Positions 34,994-44,912 of a stretch of DNA of 64,000 nt are shown here, one piece after another. Each line of letters opens with the position of its first letter. Within the stretch, counting starts at the first letter, position 1. The stretch spans positions 1 through 64,000 of the forward strand of contig JAOUOP010000039.1 of assembly GCA_029880325.1 (NCBI GenBank), in the 5' to 3' direction. Source of the DNA: Myxococcales bacterium. Lineage in GTDB: Bacteria; Myxococcota_A; Polyangia; Polyangiales; JAFGIB01. The notes under the pieces were generated by a model that saw only the letters and a program-made list of their open reading frames with translations, was not told where the DNA came from and searched no databases. The position numbers were made by a program, and so were the translations under genes.

Positions 34994-35944
34994 ATGACGA
35001 CCCAGCCCTCGCCTCCGCTCAGCCTTCCCCCCAGCGGCCATCTCGAGCGCGACGTATTGGTGTCGCTGCAGCGCGATGGCCAGCTCGCCACGCTTGAAGA
35101 CGGCGCGGTGCTGATCCGCAATGGCGAGGTCAACCGCACCATGTACGTGGTCTGGCAAGGCGAGTTGGCGGTTCACCTCGACGACAAAGCAGAGAGTGAA
35201 GCCATCGCCTGCGTGGGCCCCGGCGACACCGTGGGCGAACTTTCCCTGCTCGACGGCAGCGCCGCCTGCGCCACCGTCGTGGCCAAGGGCCAGGCCCGCG
35301 TGCTGGCGGTCGACGAGCGCGCGTTCTGGGAACTCATCAACCAAAGCCATGCCTTCGCCGTGAGCCTGTTGATGCGCCTTGCCGATCGCCTGCGCGACAA
35401 CAACAGCGCCATGCAGACCCACATCGAGCTGCGCGAGCACTTCGAGCACGCCGCTTTCGTCGATTCGCTGACCGGCACCCGCAGCCGCCGCTGGCTCGAC
35501 GAAAACCTTGCCCGCCTGATCGAACACCACCGACGCATCGGCCGCCCGCTGACCGTGGCCATGGTCGACGTCGATCACTTCAAGCGCCTCAACGACACCC
35601 ACGGGCACGCCGCTGGCGACGCCGTCCTGTCGCTGCTCGGTGCGCGGCTGCGCGCAATCCTGCGCCCGACGGACTACGTGGCCCGCTACGGCGGTGAAGA
35701 GTTTGCCGTGCTGTTGCCCGAGGCCGATATCCAAGGCGGCCTGCGCGCCATCGAGCGCGTGCGCGCGTCGATCGCAAGCGCCGAGGGCTGGCCCGCCGAC
35801 ACCCCGGAACTTCCCACCATCACCATCTCGTCGGGTGTCTGTCAGTTGACTCCCGAAATGACACCAGCCGAACTTTTCGCCCGCGCCGACGCCGCCCTCT
35901 ACGAAGCAAAGCGCAGCGGCCGCAATCGCGTGATCAAGGCCTGA
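34994..35944 (+). CDS. Diguanylate cyclase with N-terminal cyclic-nucleotide-binding domain
   Basis: This 316-residue soluble protein joins a cNMP-binding/CRP-like sensor (about residues 25-130: NGEVNRTMYVVWQGELAVHL, GPGDTVGELSLLDG, ATVVAKGQARVLAVD) to a GGDEF domain (155-316). The cyclase is predicted active: DSLTGTRSRRWL, VDVDHFKRLNDTHGH and the GGEEF active-site loop are intact. The inhibitory site RPTD lies five residues before GGEEF, so product feedback is expected. There is no membrane segment. I chose the ATG at 34994; a GTG at 34964 is possible. It is probably co-transcribed with the PilZ gene upstream, so enzyme and receptor come from one sigma-54 transcript. Confidence 0.9.
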   Translation: MTTQPSPPLSLPPSGHLERDVLVSLQRDGQLATLEDGAVLIRNGEVNRTMYVVWQGELAVHLDDKAESEAIACVGPGDTVGELSLLDGSAACATVVAKGQARVLAVDERAFWELINQSHAFAVSLLMRLADRLRDNNSAMQTHIELREHFEHAAFVDSLTGTRSRRWLDENLARLIEHHRRIGRPLTVAMVDVDHFKRLNDTHGHAAGDAVLSLLGARLRAILRPTDYVARYGGEEFAVLLPEADIQGGLRAIERVRASIASAEGWPADTPELPTITISSGVCQLTPEMTPAELFARADAALYEAKRSGRNRVIKA

Positions 35945-35968
35945 GTCGAGGGCCGCCGCGCGGGTCGC

Positions 35969-37048
35969 TCAGCACTCCGCGCTGGCGCCGAGCAACTCGT
36001 AGCCCTGCAGAAAGGTCTCGAGATCGCCCCTGGGGCAGTCCGCGGGATCGATGCGCAGGCCAAAGCCAGGCGGCAAGATGCCCTTGCGCTCCCCGGGCAA
36101 GCGCCGCCACATGGTCTCGGCCCGCAGATGCACCGGAGCCTGAAGAACGGGCACCTGCATCTCGATCCACAGCCGCGATCCCTCGCGCGGCGGATCGAGG
36201 GTGCGCACGTAGATGCCCTCGCGGCTGACGTTGTGGCTCACCCCGAAGACCGGCTGCAGCGATCCGGCCTCGCGAAAGGCGCACAGTTCGGCCCATAGCT
36301 TGCGACGGGAGCTACGGCGATCCTGAAACGCAGCCGTTCGCTGCTCGTCTGCGAAAAACAGCAGGCGTGCCGTGGCATCAGCCACCCGGGAACCGAATTC
36401 CGCCGCCTGGTCTGGTTCGTCGAACGCCAGCACCGCAACTTCTCCCTTTGACGTCACCAGGCGGCGGCCGCCGTCGACTGCCGGAAGTTCAGCCGCCGCA
36501 TCCGCCGAGGCCACGACAAAGTGCGTCAAGTCCGAGTCGGGCAACAGCGCCTCCACCTCCGACAACGACGCGCCATAGGCCAGCTCGAAGCCCGCCAGAC
36601 GCAACGGTCTCCCCATGCGCGTGCGGCGCCCGGGGTCAGACGAGATCACGATCGCCAAGCCCATGGTCGCCTCGGGCCTGCGCGCAGCACAGTGAAGCGC
36701 GATATTGGCAAGCCGTCGCATCACGCCACCGGCGTCGCCCGCGATCACGACGTCATCGGCGCCCTCGGCATATGCCGCTCGCTGGTCGCCCACGTTGGGC
36801 CTATCTGCAACCGAAAGAATCGGGGTCGCAAAATGATTCGGATCGTCGCGCACCAGGTCCACGCTCCTGCGCAGCTCCTCACGCTCGGTCACAAAGAGCG
36901 CCGAGGTCAGGTCACGCGAGCTACTCAGACGGTTTGCAAGATGGGCCGCAGACGGCAAAAAAACCAGCTTGGTGTCGGCTCGAGCCGCTGCCTTGACCCA
37001 GTCCTCACGGTCGATCCCCTCGAGTTGTCCAAGAACGTATGCCGTCAT
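35969..37048 (-). CDS. c-di-GMP-binding PilZ protein with two degenerate receiver-like domains (paralogue 2)
   Basis: This 359-residue paralogue of the 33860-34957 protein has the same order: two receiver-like alpha/beta domains without a clear phospho-aspartate, then PilZ (about 235-355). RRSSR (R-x3-R) and HNVSREGIYV (N-x-S-x2-G) give the c-di-GMP-binding residues. The ATG at 37048 has a GGAGAC ribosome-binding site and matches the start of its paralogue; the frame is open to 37312 into the upstream gene. It lies 31 bp after the sigma-54 activator on the same strand, the last gene of a four-gene unit led by an FHA-GGDEF cyclase. The two paralogues sit on opposite strands in convergent units. 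Confidence 0.75.
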   Translation of the reverse strand: MTAYVLGQLEGIDREDWVKAAARADTKLVFLPSAAHLANRLSSSRDLTSALFVTEREELRRSVDLVRDDPNHFATPILSVADRPNVGDQRAAYAEGADDVVIAGDAGGVMRRLANIALHCAARRPEATMGLAIVISSDPGRRTRMGRPLRLAGFELAYGASLSEVEALLPDSDLTHFVVASADAAAELPAVDGGRRLVTSKGEVAVLAFDEPDQAAEFGSRVADATARLLFFADEQRTAAFQDRRSSRRKLWAELCAFREAGSLQPVFGVSHNVSREGIYVRTLDPPREGSRLWIEMQVPVLQAPVHLRAETMWRRLPGERKGILPPGFGLRIDPADCPRGDLETFLQGYELLGASAEC

Positions 37049-37079
37049 CGCCACTGTCTCCTTCGGGTGTCCCGTCCCA

Positions 37080-38486
<1,407 letters not shown>

Positions 38487-38642
38487 GGTCGATCAGCTCC
38501 TGGACAAAGCGCGCGTACGCGGCCTCTTGCCCCTGTTCGCGCACCGCGGACGTATCCGCGGGCACCAGCGGGGCACCACGACGGAAGCTGAGGGAAAAGC
38601 CAGGCCAGCTCCCGGCGGCGAGCATCACGGCCCGCAACAGTG

Positions 38643-39692
38643 CTAATCGTCCCCAGAGCCCCCAGTCTTTAGACCCGTGATCGCAGCCAGCTGTGTCGTG
38701 GCCGTCGGAGCCCGGGATCGCCCCCGACGCCCGGTCCCCAAAGCCGCCGTCGTTCCATCCCTCGCAACCTCGGGCACTTCGCCCGCGACGCGCACGCAGT
38801 TTCGCCCCGCATGCTTGGCCGCGTACAGGGCTGCATCAGCGGCTATCAGCAGCGCTTCGGGATCGTCGGTGATGCCGTCGGCGGCCTGACTGGCCACGCC
38901 AATGCTGATCGTCACCCGATGCGGCACGTCACCCCGCCCCAAGTCGAGGTTCTCGACCGCAGTGCGCAAGCGCTCGGCCAGGGCGTGCGCACCCGAGACC
39001 TCGATGGCCCGCGCCACCACCGCAAATTCCTCGCCGCCATAGCGCGCGATCAGATCCTCGATGCGCAGCTGTAGGCGCAGGGCTTGGCCCACCTTCTGCA
39101 GCACCACGTCGCCCACCGGATGGCCGAAGACATCGTTGACCTGCTTGAAGTGGTCCACGTCCAGCAGCAGCACGCTCAGGGGCGCCCGATGCCGCTTCGC
39201 AAACGCCAGCTCGCCGCGCAACCGTTCATCGAAGTGGCGTCGGTTGTAGAGCCCTGTGAGCCCATCGCGCACACTCAGTTCATACATCTGGCGCGAGGCC
39301 CGCTGCTCGACCGCATCCTGCATCGCGAAGCGCAACACCGTCGAACCGATCAGGATCCGCGCACCTTCGAGCAAACGCGCCGAACCGACCAGCCGCGACG
39401 CCTCCAGGTAGGTACCGTTGGTACTCGCCATATCCTCGATCTCGAAGTGATCGCCGCAGGGCAAGATGCGCGCATGCCGGCGCGAGGCGCCCGTATCCTC
39501 GATGCGCAGATCGGCTTCCGCGTCCCGTCCGATCACGAGGGGGATGTCGCCAAGCGTATGCACCTGACCCACATTGACCCCCACCAGAACCGTCAGCGTC
39601 CCCTGGCGCTGCTCGGTGTTGGCGTCACGCGCATAGGGCGGCACGCTGATGATATTGGTCTGGCGAATCGTATCGGAGCCGTCGTCGCCCAT
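38643..39692 (-). CDS. Diguanylate cyclase with N-terminal FHA domain
   Basis: This 349-residue soluble protein has an FHA phosphothreonine-binding domain (about 30-120: PLVIGRDAEADLRIEDTGASRRHARI...DMASTNGTYLE, with the conserved GR, SRRH and NGT) and a GGDEF domain (about 140-300: DGLTGLYNRRHFDE, LDVDHFKQVNDVFGH, ARYGGEEFAVVAR). The I-site RIED precedes GGEEF by five residues. An active, feedback-inhibited cyclase regulated by threonine phosphorylation is expected. I prefer the ATG at 39692, because the sigma-54 promoter predicts a start of transcription near 39714, only four bases before the alternative ATG at 39710. It leads a minus-strand unit with a small protein, the activator and PilZ paralogue 2. 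Confidence 0.9.
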   Translation of the reverse strand: MGDDGSDTIRQTNIISVPPYARDANTEQRQGTLTVLVGVNVGQVHTLGDIPLVIGRDAEADLRIEDTGASRRHARILPCGDHFEIEDMASTNGTYLEASRLVGSARLLEGARILIGSTVLRFAMQDAVEQRASRQMYELSVRDGLTGLYNRRHFDERLRGELAFAKRHRAPLSVLLLDVDHFKQVNDVFGHPVGDVVLQKVGQALRLQLRIEDLIARYGGEEFAVVARAIEVSGAHALAERLRTAVENLDLGRGDVPHRVTISIGVASQAADGITDDPEALLIAADAALYAAKHAGRNCVRVAGEVPEVARDGTTAALGTGRRGRSRAPTATTQLAAITGLKTGGSGDD

Positions 39693-39724
39693 CACGCCCG
39701 TAGTCTGCATGGTAGCAGACCCAC

Positions 39725-39740
39725 AGCGAGAAGCGTGCCA
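39725..39740 (-). promoter_or_regulatory. Sigma-54 (-24/-12) promoter match for the FHA-GGDEF unit
   Basis: On the minus strand TGGCACG (39740-39734), four bases, then TCGCT (39729-39725). The -24 element is a full consensus match and the -12 element differs by one base from TTGCT. Predicted transcription start is about 39714, which favours the downstream ATG at 39692. Confidence 0.6.
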
Positions 39741-39893
39741 GCCCGAGACCTCGGCGAAATCGCGCAAAACCACCAGTGATCGTGGCCAGCGGCACCACCC
39801 GTGGGGACGATCGTACCACGGCAGCGCCCTCACCGCTGGCCGTGGCAGCAGAAAGCGCCCCACAATTGCGCCCTTTCGCCCCCGCGTAGAAAT

Positions 39894-39909
39894 CGGCACG
39901 GCCCGTGCT
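39894..39909 (+). promoter_or_regulatory. Sigma-54 (-24/-12) promoter match for the hybrid kinase gene
   Basis: CGGCACG at 39894-39900, four bases, then GTGCT at 39905-39909: one mismatch in each element, with GG and GC correctly spaced. Predicted start of transcription is about 39920, 21 bases before the ATG and just upstream of the GGAGG ribosome-binding site at 39931-39935. Confidence 0.55.
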
Positions 39910-39940
39910 TTGAACTCGGGCGGGCCACCCGGAGGTGCCG

Positions 39941-41179
39941 ATGGATCTCGAGTTCATCAATATCGAAGCGACTTTCGAAACCAACCCGGAGTCATCACCA
40001 CCGCGACTGGTGCGCGGACTCGATTCCATGGGCCGCGTAACCGGCAGGCTCGCGCACGATTTGAACAACCTGCTGACGCCTGTGCTCTCCTACTCGCGCT
40101 TCGTTCTCGAAGGGCTCGCACCGGGCGATCCTCGACGCGACGATCTCGCCCATGTGCTCAAGGCCGGCGACGCGGCAGCCAAGCTCACCGACCAACTGCT
40201 GGCCTTCTCCCAACGCCGCCGCGTCAACCCGGTCCTGCTCGACCTGAACGACGTCATCGAGGTCCATGCGGGCAGCCGTGGTGGCATGCTCGAGCGGACC
40301 TTGGGCGCGACCATTACGCTGGAGGTCGCCCGCGAGCCGCGGCCGCTGCCGGTGCGCATCGATCCGAGCCAGCTCGATCAACTCCTGACCCATCTGGCGC
40401 TCAACGCCCGCGACGCCATGGTCGAAGGCGGCACACTACGGCTGTCGACCTGGCTCGAACACTGCCACGGTCGCTCCGGTCTCGCCGATGGCAGCTATGC
40501 GGTGCTGCGTTTCGAGGACGACGGGGTCGGCCTGCAACACGGAAGCCACGAGCACCTCTTCGAGCCCTTCTTCACGACGAAGGGGCAGAATCGACGAGGC
40601 CTGGGTTTGTCGACCTGCTACGGCATTGTCCGGCAAGCCGGCGGCCTGATCGATGCCTGCGACGGGCCGGACCAGGGGGCCGCGTTCACGATCTTTCTGC
40701 CCTGCGCCGCCTCCGAGCACGAGACCACGGAGTCCCCTTCCAGCCCCGAAGCCTCGAGCACCGAAGCGCCATGGGCCGACGAACAGCGCGCCGTCGGACT
40801 ACGCGGCATGGCGCTGGTGGTCGAAGATCAGGCCCCGATTCTGCAGACCATCTCGCGCAGTCTGCACACCACCGGGCTCAACGTGCTGCAGGCGCGCAGC
40901 GCCGAGGAAGCGCTGGAACTGGTCGACGCGCTCGAAGCCCGCATCGACCTGCTCTTCACCGACGTGGAACTGCCGGAAATGAGCGGACACACGCTGGCGG
41001 CCCAGCTGCGTGCCCATCAACCGCAACTGCGCGTGCTGTTCTGCTCGGGCTTCATCGGACGAGGCACCGAACTCGAACTCGGAACCGACGCCCAGGCCGC
41101 CTTCTTGCCAAAACCCTTCACGGGTGCGCAGGTCATGGCCAAGGTCGCAGAGCTGATGCAACGCGATGCGCTAATCTGA
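39941..41179 (+). CDS. Hybrid histidine kinase with C-terminal receiver, no sensor domain
   Basis: This 412-residue protein lacks any membrane or PAS segment. It starts with a short leader and goes directly to the dimerisation H-box (GRLAHDLNNLLTPVLSY, phospho-His near residue 38), then the ATPase domain (LALNARDAMVEGG N-box, FEDDGVGL G1, LFEPFFTTKG F-box, RRGLGLST G2). A receiver follows from about residue 290 (ALVVEDQAPI; phospho-Asp in LLFTDVELPEMSG near 340; LPKPF). GGAGG at 39931-39935 fixes the ATG at 39941. It is divergent from the FHA-GGDEF unit and has its own sigma-54 promoter match. It may phosphorylate the orphan activator at 37.1-38.5 kb. Input is likely a protein partner. Confidence 0.9.
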   Translation: MDLEFINIEATFETNPESSPPRLVRGLDSMGRVTGRLAHDLNNLLTPVLSYSRFVLEGLAPGDPRRDDLAHVLKAGDAAAKLTDQLLAFSQRRRVNPVLLDLNDVIEVHAGSRGGMLERTLGATITLEVAREPRPLPVRIDPSQLDQLLTHLALNARDAMVEGGTLRLSTWLEHCHGRSGLADGSYAVLRFEDDGVGLQHGSHEHLFEPFFTTKGQNRRGLGLSTCYGIVRQAGGLIDACDGPDQGAAFTIFLPCAASEHETTESPSSPEASSTEAPWADEQRAVGLRGMALVVEDQAPILQTISRSLHTTGLNVLQARSAEEALELVDALEARIDLLFTDVELPEMSGHTLAAQLRAHQPQLRVLFCSGFIGRGTELELGTDAQAAFLPKPFTGAQVMAKVAELMQRDALI

Positions 41180-41181
41180 AT

Positions 41182-41640
41182 TCACTCTTCCTCGACGGCC
41201 GAGTACTGGCGTGTGATCTCGCGCCGGATCTCGCTCGGAGGCGCGATCAAGGGTCGTACATGCATGCCGGTCGCACGTGATACCTTTTGCATGGCCGCCA
41301 CGTCCGTTGGATCGTCCATGGCAACGTAGAGGATCTTCTCGCGATCCTCACCACGCCGGAAGTGCACGGGAATCAAGGTGAGCTCGGCGGCCAGCTCCGC
41401 CGGCACCAAGCTCAGAAGCTCGCGCGAAAAGTCCACGTGCGAAAGCGAAACCCATGCGACTGAAAGTTGATTGGACAGAACCTGGGTGAGGTCTAACTCC
41501 GAAACCACGCCCTGGCGAACCAAGATCTCGCCAAGGCGCACCTGCGACTGTTCCTGCTCGATCAGAGCCGCGTCGAGCTGTTCCTCGTCGACAAGCCCGG
41601 CCGCGAGCAAGAGGTGCCCGATGAGGCTGCGTTCGCTCAT
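41182..41640 (-). CDS. Stand-alone MshEN (GspE/PilB N-terminal) domain protein
   Basis: This 152-residue protein consists only of the domain found at the N-terminus of type II secretion and type IV pilus ATPases: LIGHLLLAAGLVDEEQLDAALIEQ, GEILVRQGVVSELDLTQVLSNQL, VPAELAAELTLIPVHFR and LYVAMDDPTDVAAMQKV. MshEN domains can bind c-di-GMP through paired 24-residue motifs of RLGxxLxxxGxxxxxxLxxxLxxQ type, and RLGEILVRQGVVSELDLTQVL fits half of that. No ATPase domain follows. It is convergent with the hybrid kinase (two bases apart). A c-di-GMP receptor or a regulator of a pilus or secretion ATPase is likely. Confidence 0.85.
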   Translation of the reverse strand: MSERSLIGHLLLAAGLVDEEQLDAALIEQEQSQVRLGEILVRQGVVSELDLTQVLSNQLSVAWVSLSHVDFSRELLSLVPAELAAELTLIPVHFRRGEDREKILYVAMDDPTDVAAMQKVSRATGMHVRPLIAPPSEIRREITRQYSAVEEE

Positions 41641-41714
41641 CCGAAGAAAAGTCTAGCACAGGGCAGCCGAGCGCCGCGCTACCCCGATCATCGGCCTATG
41701 CTCCGGTGTGGGAC

Positions 41715-42539
41715 CTACTCCTTCCGAACCTCCAGGGAGCGCAGCAGCGCCACCGCGAAGCCTCGCGCCAGATTCGCTTCGAGCGCGAAGCCTGGAAGCT
41801 GCGAGAGGCGCCGGGGCAGCCTCTCCCACTGCAGCAGCGGGCGACAGAAGCGCGCCAACGCACTGCCCATTGGATCAGGAGGCAGGGCCCCCAGGACCTC
41901 CGCAGGGAACGGCCCGTAGCCCTCGCGCATGGCCCAATCGAGCGCGAGACGCGCCGCGCGCCCCATGCCGCAGTACGTCAGATGTTGCGCCACCCGCTCC
42001 GGGCGCAGCCCCTTGGCACGAGCGATTTCGCACAGATCCCGCGGCGCCTGGAAGGCCTCGCCGCGACTCTTGACGAAGTGCCCCACCACATGGGCAAACC
42101 CATCGAGGGGATCGGGCATCCACAGCGGTCCCGTATGCGCCCCATCGACCAGCGTGGCGCGCTCGAAGACCGCCGACGTCGGCAACCGAAAGGCTCCGCG
42201 CGTAAAGAGCCTGCGATGCAGGTCCAGGGGCAGCGGCCAGCGCGCGTGGCTCAGGGTGCACTCGCTTTGCAGCTCGTAGTTGATGTCGAAGCCGTTGCGA
42301 AGCAGCAGCGCCTGCGCCCGCCGATAGCAGGCATCTGGCACCAACAGGTCCACATCGGTGATGACGCGCTGCTCGGGCCGCTCGTAGACCTCCAGCTGCA
42401 GCCAGATGCCCTTCAGCGGCAGCGCTGGAATACCCGCCCCGTGCAGCAGCCGCGCACAATGGCCGAGCAGGTCGCGCCCGACGACATGGGCCACAAAGGC
42501 CCGCTCTGTCGCGCTCGCACCAAGCCCCTCACGGTTCAC
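41715..42539 (-). CDS. Nucleotidyltransferase-fold protein (PF14907-like)
   Basis: This 274-residue protein resembles the uncharacterised nucleotidyltransferase family with PF14907. It has LLHGAGIPALPLKGIWLQ, then RVITDVDLLVPDACYRRAQALLLRNGF with the D-x-D metal-binding pair, and HRRLFTRGAFRLP further on. The family occurs beside exopolysaccharide, exosortase and lasso-peptide genes; its reaction is not established. The GTG at 42539 overlaps the stop of the preceding small gene by 11 bases; an ATG-less longer form from 42599 is open but would overlap further. It is the last gene of the minus-strand series containing the OPX and barrel genes. Confidence 0.75.
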   Translation of the reverse strand: MNREGLGASATERAFVAHVVGRDLLGHCARLLHGAGIPALPLKGIWLQLEVYERPEQRVITDVDLLVPDACYRRAQALLLRNGFDINYELQSECTLSHARWPLPLDLHRRLFTRGAFRLPTSAVFERATLVDGAHTGPLWMPDPLDGFAHVVGHFVKSRGEAFQAPRDLCEIARAKGLRPERVAQHLTYCGMGRAARLALDWAMREGYGPFPAEVLGALPPDPMGSALARFCRPLLQWERLPRRLSQLPGFALEANLARGFAVALLRSLEVRKE

Positions 42540-42768
42540 GCTCCTCGACGGGATTGCCGAGCTGACCGATGCGCTGGCTGAGGGAACGGCGCGCGTCATC
42601 GGCCGCCGCGCTCAGCTCGCCCCCGAGCTCCTTGGCCTCGCGCGTCTGGGCGATGCGCGTGACGTGGCCATAAAGCGTGTAATCGCCGATGGGCAGAAAG
42701 AAGAATGCGTAAAGCAGCGCCGAAAGGCCCAACATTTTTGCGGCGCTGCGCAGCATGAATCCGAGCAC
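42529..42768 (-). CDS. Small membrane protein, unknown function
   Basis: This 79-residue protein has one N-terminal hydrophobic segment (about residues 12-30, MLGLSALLYAFFFLPIGDY) and a soluble charged C-terminal half (QTREAKELGGELSAAADDARR) predicted helical. It lies between the OPX gene and the nucleotidyltransferase gene in one direction with overlap at its 3' end, so it is probably a real member of the export operon. No family is recognised. Confidence 0.65.
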   Translation of the reverse strand: MLGFMLRSAAKMLGLSALLYAFFFLPIGDYTLYGHVTRIAQTREAKELGGELSAAADDARRSLSQRIGQLGNPVEEREP

Positions 42769-42841
42769 GGCGCCATGCTACCAGTGCCCCGGATGGAGCC
42801 AAGAAATCGGCAAGGCTACCCGGCCCGGAGCACAGCACGCT

Positions 42842-43477
42842 TCAGAACACCCGCTCGGGCACAAAGATGATGTCGCCCTTCTGCAGCACGAAGTCCGGCT
42901 CCTTGCCTTCCGAGATGCTGGACACCGGCACCTTGAAGCGCTCGAGCTGGCCGTCGACGCGACGGGTGATGATGGTGTTGTCCCCACTCGCCAGCGGCGT
43001 AAGGCCACCGGCCACACTGATAGCCTTGATCACGGTCATGTTGGGCGCCAGCGGGTAGCTGCCGGGCTTGTCCACAGCCCCCATCACCGACACTTGCCGG
43101 GACTGTTGCTCCAGGGGAAATACCGAAACGTGCGGGTCGCGCAGAATCTGCTTTTCGCGCAGGGCATCCTGCAGCACCAGCGCGATCTCGGTCGGCGAGA
43201 GAGTGGCCACGCTCACCAAACCGACGAGCGGAAAGTTGATGCGACCGTCGGCGTCGATTCGGTACTTGCCTGAAAGATCCTCCTGGCCGTAGACCGAGAC
43301 CTCGAAGCTATCACCGGCGTCGAGCGTCGAGTCCGACAGGCCAGCAACCGTATTGGCTGCAGGTGTCGTCGAGCCGCCCGAGCAACTCGCCAGCACGAGA
43401 GCCAACCAGGTCCAACGGGCCCGGTAGGCAGACCCAGCACTCCTCGGGCAAACCGATTGCAGGCCAGGTCGAGACAC
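42842..43477 (-). CDS. Short polysaccharide-export (OPX/Wza-like) lipoprotein
   Basis: This 211-residue protein has a lipoprotein signal peptide (WTWLALVLASC) and the Poly_export domain (LDAGDSFEVSVYGQEDLSGKYRI, DGRINFPLVGLVSV) plus one SLBB-type repeat (VSVMGAVDKPGSYPLAPNMTVIKAISVAGGL) ending LQKGDIIFVPERVF. It lacks the C-terminal amphipathic helix with which E. coli Wza spans the outer membrane. Short OPX proteins of this kind in Myxococcus work with a separate 18-stranded beta-barrel, and a beta-barrel gene lies directly upstream here. The GTG at 43477 begins two bases after that gene's stop. The partner co-polymerase may be the Wzc-type kinase at 20.7 kb. Confidence 0.88.
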   Translation of the reverse strand: MSRPGLQSVCPRSAGSAYRARWTWLALVLASCSGGSTTPAANTVAGLSDSTLDAGDSFEVSVYGQEDLSGKYRIDADGRINFPLVGLVSVATLSPTEIALVLQDALREKQILRDPHVSVFPLEQQSRQVSVMGAVDKPGSYPLAPNMTVIKAISVAGGLTPLASGDNTIITRRVDGQLERFKVPVSSISEGKEPDFVLQKGDIIFVPERVF

Positions 43478-43479
43478 GA

Positions 43480-44808
43480 TCAGAGGAAGGCACGCACGCC
43501 GAACCACAGCTCGTAGCGCGTGTACTCGGCGGCGTCGGAGACTTGCATGGTCCCACCCGCGGTGTTCGCCACGTCGATCACGTAAACGAAATCGGTATCA
43601 TTGCGCAGGTAGCCGAACTCACCGGTGATCGCGAACCAGTCGACAACCCGGTACTCACCCGAGAGGTTGGCTCGCCAGTGGATGTCCTCACGCGGACCGC
43701 CATTGAACTGATCGGCACGGTCATCGACGCCATAGTCCACGAATGCGACCTGCAGACTCGGCGTGATCACCCAGGCGCCGCCGAAGAGCAGCTGAAACTC
43801 CGTGCCGATGCGATCGAAGCGCGCGTAGTTGCCCTGGAAAGCCGAGCGGTACTCGCGGGCCAGCTTCAAATTCCAGGAAAAGTTGTCCTGGATACGCCAG
43901 CGGGACTGGGCCTCGGCCGAGACGCCCTCGAAGTCACCCTCATCGTCGTAAAAGCCGGCCGAGTAACCGCCCAACAGCGTGAAACCGAAGGAGGGCGTGA
44001 GCGCACCGTTGAGACCGAGGAGATTGTGGATCTGGGTGGAGCCGTTGCGCTCGGTGGCCAGATTCGCCGGCGTCGCCTCCCAGTCGTGGAAAATCAGGTT
44101 GCCACGCCAGATCAGCGAAGTTTTCGGCAGGAACTGCCAGCTGGTGTCAGCCAGAAAGCGATGCCGATCGCTGGAGTTGCCGTCGAACGCCCCGTCCTCG
44201 AAGATGTCGAAGCCGTAGGCGTAACCGAGACCACCACGCAGCAGCTCACCGCTGGAGTGCAGCTCGAAGCGCCCTCCGACCTCCAACTTGTCCCGACCAA
44301 AGCCGGGCGGATTGAAGGAGCTGCTCGCGGCAGGCGCGCCCGCATCCGCGAAGGGCTCGATCTCGCGGCTGAAGGTCTCGAAAAGTTCCAGCGCCACGAG
44401 CCGGCCGGCTCGATGCTTTAGGGAAAGATTCTGCGCCACACCGACATCGGTCCGCGCATCGGTCGCAAAATAGTGGCGCAAGCGGCCGCTGACACCGAAG
44501 CGAAACTCGGTGCGCTGCACCTCGCCCTGTAAGCGCTCTTTGGTGAGATTCGACAGGTAGAGATGGGGCGCCACTCGCAAGACGGCCGAGTTCGGATCGT
44601 CGCCGTCTTCACCAAGAAAGACGTTGCTGTCCCAGCCCACCTCCGCGCCCACCCCCGGGTGCAACTCGAAGTCGCCCAGCCGGATGCCGTGGCCCTCGGC
44701 TCGCTCGCGGTCCGCCAACCAGCGCTGCGCGCTCGCGCTGGATGCGCCGATGCACCAGATGGCGACAGCGGCGGTCACAAGTCTAAGTATTCGAAAGCCT
44801 ACGCGCAT
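43480..44808 (-). CDS. Outer-membrane beta-barrel protein, likely OPX partner
   Basis: This 442-residue protein has a signal peptide cut after ASSASAQ. It is followed by alternating amphipathic strands rich in Tyr, Trp and Phe (VAPHLYLSNLTKERL, LIFHDWEA, FTLLGGYSAGFYDDEGD, SWNLKLAREYRSAF) and ends in the barrel signature ELWFGVRAFL, with the C-terminal aromatic/hydrophobic residue recognised by the BAM machinery. Size fits a barrel of about 18 strands. It directly precedes the short OPX gene, the arrangement of the Wzp-Wza pairs of Myxococcus, so it likely forms the outer-membrane polysaccharide channel. Assignment to that role is inferred from context; the barrel prediction is firm. Confidence 0.82.
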   Translation of the reverse strand: MRVGFRILRLVTAAVAIWCIGASSASAQRWLADRERAEGHGIRLGDFELHPGVGAEVGWDSNVFLGEDGDDPNSAVLRVAPHLYLSNLTKERLQGEVQRTEFRFGVSGRLRHYFATDARTDVGVAQNLSLKHRAGRLVALELFETFSREIEPFADAGAPAASSSFNPPGFGRDKLEVGGRFELHSSGELLRGGLGYAYGFDIFEDGAFDGNSSDRHRFLADTSWQFLPKTSLIWRGNLIFHDWEATPANLATERNGSTQIHNLLGLNGALTPSFGFTLLGGYSAGFYDDEGDFEGVSAEAQSRWRIQDNFSWNLKLAREYRSAFQGNYARFDRIGTEFQLLFGGAWVITPSLQVAFVDYGVDDRADQFNGGPREDIHWRANLSGEYRVVDWFAITGEFGYLRNDTDFVYVIDVANTAGGTMQVSDAAEYTRYELWFGVRAFL

Positions 44809-44912
44809 GGTCCCGGATTTCGGTCCAAGGGGCCAATACAGCTCCCCCCGCGGTCTAGGTCATGGAGTCTTCGATTAGGCGGGGAACGAAGGCGTTACTC
44901 TACGCGGTACGT

